Source of the DNA: Armatimonadota bacterium
Lineage (GTDB): Bacteria > Armatimonadota > Armatimonadia > Armatimonadales > Armatimonadaceae
Length of the DNA stretch: 5,133 bases
Assembly: GCA_014380985.1 (NCBI GenBank)
Contig: JACMIU010000563.1
Coordinates: 1 to 5,133 of the forward strand
Direction: 5' to 3'
In this document: one piece after another, positions 1 through 5,133 of the stretch
Layout: the number at the start of each line of letters is the position of its first letter
How positions within the stretch are numbered: the stretch's first letter is position 1
Program-made: the position numbers and the translations under genes
The notes under the pieces: generated by a model
Database searches by the model: none
What the model was told of the DNA's origin: nothing
What the model saw: only the letters and a program-made list of their open reading frames with translations

Positions 1-479
1 CCGAGAAGCGACAGGTATTCCTTCTTTTTCGCGGCGGCGAGTTCCGGTGTTTCCTTCGGCGCAATCGAAACCGTGACAACTTGATAGTCGCGCCCGATTT
101 TGTACTTGTTGCGCGGGTCGGCGACGGTTTTCAGTACGCCGTCCAGCATCGCTCCGCAAACGCCGGGACACTTGTAGAACGGCATCAGCACGATCACCGG
201 CTTGCCGGTGTTGAAATACTTTTGCAGAGAAACGGTCGCGCCGGACTCGTCACGGAACGTGTTCGATAACGTAATTTGCGAATCTAACTTCTGGTCGAAC
301 TTGACATCCCGCGCCGCGTTGATTCCGGCAGGGGCGGGCGGATTGTATGGATTCAAGGACATCGGCTTGTCGGTTTTGCCCGCGCCGCCCGCGCCTTGCG
401 CGAACGCCACGCCCGCGCAAAGCGCAAGTGCCGCCGCCGTTCCGGTAAATTGTCGTGTCATTCTCCCAATTAAACTCAT
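1..479 (-). CDS. SCO1/SenC-family copper chaperone, 3'-truncated by window edge
   Basis: This frame is open from an ATG at 479 to the left edge, giving 159 codons without a stop; the C-terminal part is missing. The N-terminus is a Sec-type signal peptide: basic residues at 6 and 9, a hydrophobic stretch at about 13-27, and a likely signal peptidase I site after AFA (25-27). C21 is not in a good lipobox. The thioredoxin-like SCO domain follows, with a conserved F-x-D-E-x-G segment (75-80) and the copper site FYKCPGVC (101-108), which holds the CxxxC pair C104 and C108. A TVSIAPKETPEL segment (136-147) matches the usual SCO strand and loop. The third copper ligand, a histidine, should lie beyond the edge. 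SCO proteins deliver copper to the CuA site of cytochrome oxidase subunit II on the outer membrane face. An alternative start at 461 has a purine-rich run too close to it to act as a ribosome site, so 479 is preferred, though its own site is weak. Confidence 0.93.
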   Translation of the reverse strand, partial: MSLIGRMTRQFTGTAAALALCAGVAFAQGAGGAGKTDKPMSLNPYNPPAPAGINAARDVKFDQKLDSQITLSNTFRDESGATVSLQKYFNTGKPVIVLMPFYKCPGVCGAMLDGVLKTVADPRNKYKIGRDYQVVTVSIAPKETPELAAAKKKEYLSLL

Positions 480-484
480 GGTTT

Positions 485-509
485 CACACTTTCTAAGTCA
501 AAACGTGTG
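485..509 (-). other. Imperfect inverted repeat before the SCO gene
   Basis: The only sizeable intergenic gap (480-517) contains an imperfect hairpin. The arms are 485-492 and 501-509, with one bulged base at 504 and an 8-base loop. In the transcript its 3' arm and loop overlap AGAAAG (489-494), the weak Shine-Dalgarno-like sequence for the ATG at 479. There is no U-tract, so it does not look like an intrinsic terminator. It could modulate SCO translation or be chance; the sequence alone does not decide. Confidence 0.2.
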
Positions 510-517
510 CGCGTGTC

Positions 518-1099
518 TTAGTAGCCGGCATTCCCCGGTTCGTTGGGAACGTTTTTGCGTTCCTCGGTGATGCTGTCGGTTGCCCGCCCCTCTTCTTTCG
601 GGGCTTCCGCCGAATTGCCGCTATTCTTGAATTGCCGCGAACCCGGATAGCCGTTGTTCTGCGCGGGTTTCTCGCCCTTCACGCCGGAAATGCCTTCCGC
701 CGCGATAGCATCAATCGCGTCGCCGATGGGGACCGAAACGCGCCCTTCGCTGGTATTGGCATAGCCGTCCAAAAGGCGTTTTTCGTCGCGGCGATACATT
801 ATCATATCGCGTTTCGGTAGCACCTGTAACTGCGGTTGGGGCGGTTCGTTGCGAATCGGACGGGTGCGGTAAATCTCCGATTCGTAGGCGGTGCGCCCAG
901 TATCGGGGATAAACGTGTTCATAATCCCCAGTGTGCCGAATGACACAATGGCGATGAAAACAAACAAGCCACTGATCCAAACCAGAATCGCCCTCGGACC
1001 GACATCACGGGTTTCGTAGCCCATGCTCGAAAGCAGGTCGGGCGGAACGCGGTCGGTTTCGTAACCGTGGTCGTGGTGATCGCTATGTTTATCTGCCAT
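518..1099 (-). CDS. Single-span membrane protein of ACIII/oxidase gene cluster, function unknown
   Basis: This 193-residue protein starts one base after actF and has a good ribosome site (AAGGGG, 9 nt before the ATG). It has a histidine-rich N-terminus (H5, H8, H9, H11), one membrane helix at about 37-60, and a hydrophilic remainder. A proline-rich stretch (86-95) leads into a compact core at about 95-137, with DMIMYRRDEKRLLDGYAN (98-115) followed by GRVSVPIGDAIDAI (119-132). From memory, this pattern (a P-x-P-x-L-Q run, an acidic helix ending in Y, then a V-x-[VI]-P-I-x-x-A motif) recurs in small proteins beside SCO and ACIII genes in several phyla. The tail from about 138 is low-complexity and polar. 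It may be an extra ACIII subunit or an assembly factor for the complex or the downstream oxidase. The single helix recalls the extra one-helix subunit seen in an ACIII structure, but homology is not shown. There are no cysteines, so no haem or iron-sulfur site. Confidence 0.85.
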   Translation of the reverse strand: MADKHSDHHDHGYETDRVPPDLLSSMGYETRDVGPRAILVWISGLFVFIAIVSFGTLGIMNTFIPDTGRTAYESEIYRTRPIRNEPPQPQLQVLPKRDMIMYRRDEKRLLDGYANTSEGRVSVPIGDAIDAIAAEGISGVKGEKPAQNNGYPGSRQFKNSGNSAEAPKEEGRATDSITEERKNVPNEPGNAGY

Positions 1100-1114
1100 G
1101 TTAGTGCGCCCCTT
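1094..1114 (-). promoter_or_regulatory. actF stop / downstream start junction with embedded ribosome site
   Basis: The last sense codons of actF (Glu-Gly-Ala-His) contain the Shine-Dalgarno AAGGGG at 1109-1114. The TAA at 1101-1103 is separated by one base from the next ATG at 1097-1099. Ten bases, GGCGCACTAA, plus the following ATGGCA are identical to the actC/actD junction. This layout suggests translational coupling. Confidence 0.6.
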
Positions 1115-2369
1115 CGTTTTTCTTGTCTTGCAAACGGGTGTCGAACAGGGCGACCGGCGAGAAGCGCGTGTACTGCGCCGCGAACAGTGCTACCCAAACG
1201 CCGCCAACGAATGCCCATGCCGCGAAGTCTACCGCAATCGCGCCGTAGTCGTTGATGGCGCGACCGAAGAACGGCACGACCTGATACCAAACGTCCACGA
1301 CGCGCACCGAGATAATCCACGCCGCGATGGCTCCGAGCATGGCGGGGGTGCGCTTGGTGCGCCCCGAAAGCAGAATCAGGAACGGCACGAAGAATTGCCC
1401 CATCACGATAAAGAAGCCGAGCGTTGCATAGGCTCCTTTGAACCGGTCGTAGTAGAAGCCGATATACTCCGGCAGGTTCCCCGACCAATAGATTAGTGCC
1501 TGCGAGACCGAGAAATAGCCCCAAACCATCGTCATGCCGAAGAGCATATTGCCGAGGTCTTTGGTCAGTCCCGGCGTCACGATGGTATCCATCGGTTTGC
1601 GGTCGTGGAACCGCGTCACGAAAACCGTGCCGAGCGCGATTGCCGCGCCGATTCCGACCGCGCCCCACCAGACGCCGTAAATCGTCGAGAACCAGTGCGG
1701 GTCAAGGCTCATCACGAAGTCGGTGTAAAAAAAGGTAATCGAAATGCCGAAGAACAGGAAGCCCGGCGCGGCAACATTGACGCGGTACTGCGCCTGCGTC
1801 ATGTCGAGCGTTTTCTCTTGCTCAATCGTGCCCCGTTTACCGTAGGCAAGGTAGTGATTCCAGTAAATCCAAACGCCGAAACAGAGTAGGTAACGTGCAA
1901 GCACCGCGCCCGCGTTCAGGAACGGGGCTTTATGTACCAGTACCGGATCGAGCTTCGCTTCGGGAGCCGTCCAGTGGTACAGGTGAAAGCCCATCTGGTC
2001 GCCAAAGAACATCGAGGCGACTAACGGCAAACCGAGGAAGAATAGATAGCGCAGGTTGCTCGCCCCCGCTTCGGCGACGCGCAGAATCGAAATCGCCCAC
2101 GTCGCTTTGAGCATCCCAGCTAAGAGTTGGACGCCCAAACAGCCGAGCGACAGCGTGAGCCAGAAAATGTAGCCGAACGTGTACGACTGCATCACCAGAT
2201 TCAAGCCAGAAACGCTGGTTGCCGTTTTCGCGCCGCCGAGAACTATTGCCGCGATTAAACCGATAAAGCCGATAAAGCCCGCCGTTTGGAAGAACCCGGC
2301 GACCCGTTTCACGTCGGCGAAGAACGCGCCGCTTTTCTCGTTCGCTTTTTCCGAGTATGTTTCAGCCAT
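1101..2369 (-). CDS. actF: Alternative complex III membrane subunit ActF
   Basis: This 422-residue protein is almost wholly membrane-embedded, with about ten predicted helices near 30-46, 62-86, 104-122, 153-173, 200-218, 230-250, 272-296, 312-335, 341-360 and 376-399. Ten helices and about 400 residues fit ActF, the second NrfD/PsrC-like subunit of ACIII. The segment TDFVMSLDPHWFSTIYG (216-232) is typical of ActF and places acidic and histidine residues (D217, D223, H225) at a helix end. In known ACIII structures ActF packs beside ActC, does not carry the main quinol site, and has been proposed to contribute a proton path. The ATG overlaps the actE stop by one base, and AAAGGGG lies 10 nt upstream, so the start is well supported. 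The C-terminus ends in Ala-His, like actC. No frameshift or missing segment is evident. Confidence 0.95.
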   Translation of the reverse strand: MAETYSEKANEKSGAFFADVKRVAGFFQTAGFIGFIGLIAAIVLGGAKTATSVSGLNLVMQSYTFGYIFWLTLSLGCLGVQLLAGMLKATWAISILRVAEAGASNLRYLFFLGLPLVASMFFGDQMGFHLYHWTAPEAKLDPVLVHKAPFLNAGAVLARYLLCFGVWIYWNHYLAYGKRGTIEQEKTLDMTQAQYRVNVAAPGFLFFGISITFFYTDFVMSLDPHWFSTIYGVWWGAVGIGAAIALGTVFVTRFHDRKPMDTIVTPGLTKDLGNMLFGMTMVWGYFSVSQALIYWSGNLPEYIGFYYDRFKGAYATLGFFIVMGQFFVPFLILLSGRTKRTPAMLGAIAAWIISVRVVDVWYQVVPFFGRAINDYGAIAVDFAAWAFVGGVWVALFAAQYTRFSPVALFDTRLQDKKNEGAH

Positions 2370-2386
2370 TAGTTGTTTTCCCCTTT
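2367..2386 (-). promoter_or_regulatory. TAATG stop-start overlap between actE and actF, with ribosome site
   Basis: The actE stop (2369-2371) and the actF ATG (2367-2369) share one base, a classic coupling arrangement. AAAGGGG at 2380-2386, inside the last actE codons, lies 10 nt before the ATG and confirms the actF start. Confidence 0.65.
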
Positions 2387-3136
2387 GACACCGGGGGTAT
2401 CATTGCTCGTGCCGGGGTCGGCTTCCGTTTTCACTTCGCCCTCGTAGGAGTTGCCCGCGTCCTTCATCTGCTCGCCCTTGCGCGTATCCGCGGTGGTGTC
2501 GGTCGGTGCTTCGGTCGCGCTTTCCTCAATCTTTTCGTCCAGTTCAGGAGATTTCGGGACGCCTAACTGCGAACGTTGCAGGGCGCGGGAGTAGGCGACA
2601 ATCGCCCACCGGTCATTAACGTCTTGAATGCGCGAAGCGTAGCCGTACATCACGCCGTAGCCGTTGGTGATCACGTCGTAAATGTGTCCGTCCTCGATTC
2701 CGCGCAGACGCTTCGTGTGGTACGACGCCGCGACTTTTTGCCAGTAGCCCGTGCCACGTTGCATAATCATGCCGTTTCCATTGCCGACTTTGCCGTGACA
2801 CGGTTGGCAATAGACGTTGTAACGCTCCTGCCCGCGCAGTAGCATCTCCTTCGGCGACGCAAACGAGTTCACCGCTTGCGCCGGAATCTTCGGCGTCAGT
2901 TTGGTAGAAGAGTCGTACCCGGTGTGGTAGGCGTCGTTTAAGCGAAGCGTTCCTTGTGGAACCGCGCCGTTCACCAGAGGGCGCGACGCTTGCTGATCGC
3001 GGAAAAAGTCCGACTGATAGTAGGGTTTGGCTTTCGGCTGAATCCACATATCAAGGTGGCAGCCCGACAGTACCACGATGCCCGCGAGGGACGCCGTTGC
3101 GGTCGCTATAATTCGTTTGGTTTGCTGTGTTAGCAT
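2369..3136 (-). CDS. actE: Alternative complex III monohaem cytochrome c lipoprotein ActE
   Basis: This 255-residue exported lipoprotein has basic residues K7 and R8, a hydrophobic stretch at 9-23 and a lipobox LSGC with the acylated C26. The mature N-terminus carries an ActE-like region (QPKAKPYYQSDFF, 33-45). A single cytochrome c domain follows: the haem c motif CQPCH (110-114) and a likely axial methionine M163 in GVMYGYASRI (161-170). The final helix DRWAIVAYSRALQ (175-187) is typical of ACIII cytochromes. In the complex, ActE sits on the outer face and carries electrons to the terminal oxidase or a soluble carrier. From about residue 190 the protein continues as a low-complexity acidic tail rich in T, E, D, G and K with no recognisable fold. 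The start is 17 bp after actD and has only a weak, distant ribosome-site match (TAGGTT), but it fits the lipoprotein signal exactly. Confidence 0.95.
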   Translation of the reverse strand: MLTQQTKRIIATATASLAGIVVLSGCHLDMWIQPKAKPYYQSDFFRDQQASRPLVNGAVPQGTLRLNDAYHTGYDSSTKLTPKIPAQAVNSFASPKEMLLRGQERYNVYCQPCHGKVGNGNGMIMQRGTGYWQKVAASYHTKRLRGIEDGHIYDVITNGYGVMYGYASRIQDVNDRWAIVAYSRALQRSQLGVPKSPELDEKIEESATEAPTDTTADTRKGEQMKDAGNSYEGEVKTEADPGTSNDTPGVKGENN

Positions 3137-3153
3137 GGTAATTTTCTAAGAAC

Positions 3154-3801
3154 CTACTTCGCCACTTCGGAAACATTGTCCGCGCCGGTGGAGCGCAAAA
3201 AACGCGCCACGTCGGTGGTCTCAAACTGCGGGTCGTGCGCCTCAATACACAGGAAAAACCGATCCACCGTGGCTCGCTCAAAGTTTTTCGCGCCAAAGAC
3301 CGGGTGATACGGGCGTGGCAAACCGTTCAAAAACAGCATCGAACCTGCCGCCGCGAACCCGGCGTTCAAAATCGTCATTTCGTAGGCAACGGGAATCATT
3401 TGCGGCCACGACAAAAGCGGCTTACCGCCCACGTTCCACGCGTAATCCACGACCGCGACGTAGTATTGCCCCATCCAACCGCCGAGACAGCCGAGCAATC
3501 CGCCGAAGAACGCCGACCACGGAACCCGGTCATCCTCGTGGTGCAACTCTTCCGCCAAGCCGTGAATCGGCATCGGCGTATACGCATCCATCTTCGTGTA
3601 GCCCGCTTCGTTCGCCAGCCGTGCCGCGTGGAGCAAATCGTCTGGGTCGTGGTACTCGGCGATAATGCCGTGTAGCCCGGTCAGTTCCTGCTCGGCTTCA
3701 TATGCCTGTGCATGCGAATGATGCCCGCCATCGTGTCCGACGTGATCGGGTTCGTGTTTGTCCAATCCGAACGGTGCGCCGTTATTGTTGCCGCTTGCCA
3801 T
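3154..3801 (-). CDS. actD: Alternative complex III membrane subunit ActD (DUF3341)
   Basis: This 215-residue protein has the usual ActD layout. A soluble N-terminal domain carries the signature GIIAEYHDPDDLLHAARLAN (45-64), then AGYTKMDAYTPMPIHGL (66-82), followed by two membrane helices at about 93-117 and 133-158. The post-helix segment LPRPYHPVFGAKNFERA (161-177) and the final domain with FFLCIEAHDPQFE (182-194) also match the family. ActD is a structural subunit packed against the ActC/ActF membrane part and binds no cofactor in known complexes. Ahead of the family domain there is an extension of about 40 residues with six histidines at 16-30. The ATG lies two bases after the actC stop, with GGGAGG 10 nt upstream inside actC, so this start is sound even though the extension is not part of the conserved core. 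Confidence 0.95.
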   Translation of the reverse strand: MASGNNNGAPFGLDKHEPDHVGHDGGHHSHAQAYEAEQELTGLHGIIAEYHDPDDLLHAARLANEAGYTKMDAYTPMPIHGLAEELHHEDDRVPWSAFFGGLLGCLGGWMGQYYVAVVDYAWNVGGKPLLSWPQMIPVAYEMTILNAGFAAAGSMLFLNGLPRPYHPVFGAKNFERATVDRFFLCIEAHDPQFETTDVARFLRSTGADNVSEVAK

Positions 3802-3817
3802 AATTAGTGCGCCTCCC
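3796..3817 (-). promoter_or_regulatory. actC stop / actD start junction with embedded ribosome site
   Basis: The last actC codons (Arg-Glu-Ala-His) contain a strong Shine-Dalgarno, GGGAGG at 3812-3817. The stop TAA (3804-3806) is 2 bp from the actD ATG (3799-3801). GGCGCACTAA and the following ATGGCA are identical to the actF/downstream-gene junction near 1094-1110. Confidence 0.6.
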
Positions 3818-5133
3818 GTGAGCCGTTCGCGCTCGACGATGCGGTAGCGGATTCGGCGTGTGCCTCCTCGCCGTGTCCGCCGCCGTGACCGCGCCCGGTG
3901 TACTTAAAGAACAGGTCTTTATTTTCAAAAATGTTAATCATCGGCACGAACTTGATGAACAGGAACAACAGGAACGTGAACAAGCCCATCGTGCCGAGGA
4001 ACAAGCCCCAGTCCCAAACGGTCGGCTTGTACATCCCCCACGACGACGGCACGAAGTCGCGGGAAAGCGAAATCGGAATAATCACGAACCGCTCCAGCCA
4101 CATTCCGATATTGACCGCCATCGAAACCACCATTAGCACCAGCAGGTTGCGGCGCATTTGCGGGAACCAGAACAGTTGCGGAATGATGCCGTTGCACAAA
4201 ATCAGCGCGTAATAATACCACTTGTACGGGCCGAACAAGCGGTTGTTGACCAGCGCGAGTTCAAACACGTTGCCGGAATACCAGCCGTAGAACATTTCGA
4301 GAATATAGCCGTAGAACACGATTAACCCGGTGAACAGCGTAAACTTCGCCATCCAGTCGAGGTGCTTCATCGTGATGAAGTCTTCCAAGTTGTACAGTTT
4401 GCGTAGCGGAATGCCGAACGTCATCACCATCGCGAAACCGGCGAAAACCGCGCCCGCCACAAAATACGGCGGGAAAATCGTCGTGTGCCAGCCGGGAACG
4501 ATAGCAACGGCGAAGTCGAATGACACGATGGTATGCACCGAAAGCACGAGTGGGAACGACAAACCGGCGAGAATGTTCACCGCTTCTTCGTAGCGATACC
4601 AATGCTTCGCCGAGCCGCGCCAGCCGAGACACGCCAGACCGTACAGCGTTTTCGCTATCGGGGATTTCGACTTGTCGCGGATAGTGGCGAGGTCAGGAAT
4701 CATGCCGATAAACCAGAACACAATGGAAATAAGCGCGTAGGTCGAGATAGCGAAAACGTCCCACATCAGGGGGCTACGGAACTGCGGCCACATGGCTAGG
4801 GTGTTCGGGTAGAAGAACATCCAGTAGTCCACCCACGGTCGCCCGGTATGGAGGAGCGGGAATAAACCAGCGCAAACAACGGCGAAAATCGTCATCGCTT
4901 CAGCGAACCGGTTGATACTCATGCGCCATTCCTGCCGCATAATCAGGAGAACAGCGGAAATCAGCGTTCCGGCGTGACCGATTCCAATCCACCAAACGAA
5001 GTTGATAATATCGAACGCCCACGCGACCGGTTGGTTGTTACCCCAGATACCCGTGCCGCGCAAAATCAGCCATGTGACCGACATCAGGAGCAGGTTGACC
5101 CCGACGAACGCGAGCAGGGTAATCAGAATCCAC
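3804..5133 (-). CDS. actC: Alternative complex III quinol-binding membrane subunit ActC, 5'-truncated by window edge
   Basis: The frame is open from the stop at 3804 to the right edge, giving 442 visible residues; the true start lies outside. Sixteen residues precede the internal ATG at 5084 and form the core of the first membrane helix, so that ATG is not the start. Counting from that Met, further helices lie near 24-49, 62-81, 108-130, 166-193, 206-227, 242-268, 288-307, 315-336 and 358-382, making ten with the first. Family marks are GIGHAGTLISA (34-44), FAEAMTIFAVVCAGLFP (60-76) followed by HTGRPW (79-84), and LSVHTIVSFDFA (181-192) followed by GWHTTIFPPYFVAGA (198-212). These match the NrfD/PsrC-like fold that binds quinol at the ActB interface in known ACIII; the His and Asp residues in these loops are the likely quinol and proton ligands. 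The C-terminus is a soluble Gly/His/Ala/Ser-rich tail (397-426). ActB should lie immediately beyond the right edge. Confidence 0.95.
   Translation of the reverse strand, partial: WILITLLAFVGVNLLLMSVTWLILRGTGIWGNNQPVAWAFDIINFVWWIGIGHAGTLISAVLLIMRQEWRMSINRFAEAMTIFAVVCAGLFPLLHTGRPWVDYWMFFYPNTLAMWPQFRSPLMWDVFAISTYALISIVFWFIGMIPDLATIRDKSKSPIAKTLYGLACLGWRGSAKHWYRYEEAVNILAGLSFPLVLSVHTIVSFDFAVAIVPGWHTTIFPPYFVAGAVFAGFAMVMTFGIPLRKLYNLEDFITMKHLDWMAKFTLFTGLIVFYGYILEMFYGWYSGNVFELALVNNRLFGPYKWYYYALILCNGIIPQLFWFPQMRRNLLVLMVVSMAVNIGMWLERFVIIPISLSRDFVPSSWGMYKPTVWDWGLFLGTMGLFTFLLFLFIKFVPMINIFENKDLFFKYTGRGHGGGHGEEAHAESATASSSANGSREAH

Noticed and set aside
461..479. Alternative SCO start at ATG 461
   Set aside because: The purine run GGGAGA abuts this ATG and leaves no proper spacing. 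The ATG at 479 is kept as the start, though both give a workable signal peptide and the choice is not certain.
202..570. 122-codon plus-strand reading frame at the left end
   Set aside because: It lies opposite the SCO gene, whose signal peptide, CxxxC motif and SCO-like segments are convincing. The plus frame shows none of these.
1098..1496. 132-codon plus-strand reading frame opposite the end of actF
   Set aside because: It is highly charged, has no motif, and runs entirely antisense to conserved membrane helices of ActF.
919..1668. 249-codon minus-strand reading frame within actF and the next gene
   Set aside because: It is an Arg/Gly/His-rich out-of-frame translation overlapping two well-supported membrane protein genes, with no domain or membrane segments. 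It is a shadow frame typical of GC-rich coding DNA.
671..2392. GVKGE peptide shared by the tails of ActE and the single-span protein
   Set aside because: Only five residues match and the codons differ, so it is probably chance within low-complexity tails of similar composition.
3235..3675. 146-codon plus-strand reading frame opposite actD
   Set aside because: It is antisense to a clear DUF3341 gene, rich in Arg, Val and His, with no recognisable motif. It is an antisense shadow.

Overview
The window is a tightly packed minus-strand operon segment encoding the membrane and cytochrome part of an Alternative Complex III (ACIII, Act), a quinol:cytochrome c / electron-carrier oxidoreductase that replaces the bc1 complex in many bacteria. 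Transcription runs from the right edge to the left edge. In transcript order the genes are actC (5' end beyond the window), actD, actE, actF, an unnamed single-membrane-span protein, and an SCO1/SenC copper chaperone gene that runs off the left edge. All junctions are short: 2 bp, 17 bp, 1-base overlap (TAATG), 1 bp and 38 bp. There is no gene-free stretch over 40 bp, and I see no promoter, terminator, RNA gene, mobile element, CRISPR array or long repeat.

How the parts work together, from knowledge of characterised ACIII: ActB (iron-sulfur / molybdopterin-like protein, expected just beyond the right edge) docks on the quinol-binding membrane protein ActC. ActD and ActF complete the membrane part, and ActE is a lipid-anchored monohaem cytochrome c on the outer face that can hand electrons onward. 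The SCO protein belongs to CuA-site assembly of a haem-copper oxidase, so the genes past the left edge are probably cytochrome c oxidase subunits. Together these would form an ACIII-oxidase aerobic respiratory chain.

Organism: a bacterium with a respiratory chain, fairly GC-rich (clearly above 50% by eye). The gene order and the accessory single-span protein resemble ACIII clusters of groups such as Acidobacteriota, Armatimonadota or related phyla. I cannot assign the phylum from this window, and nothing suggests recent transfer.

Two real genes are easy to mis-annotate here. The SCO gene has no stop inside the window, and actC is open to the right edge, so the internal ATG at 5084 is not its true start. 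The system itself is known. The less described parts are the single-span protein, the histidine-rich tails shared by three of the proteins, and a repeated gene-junction sequence.
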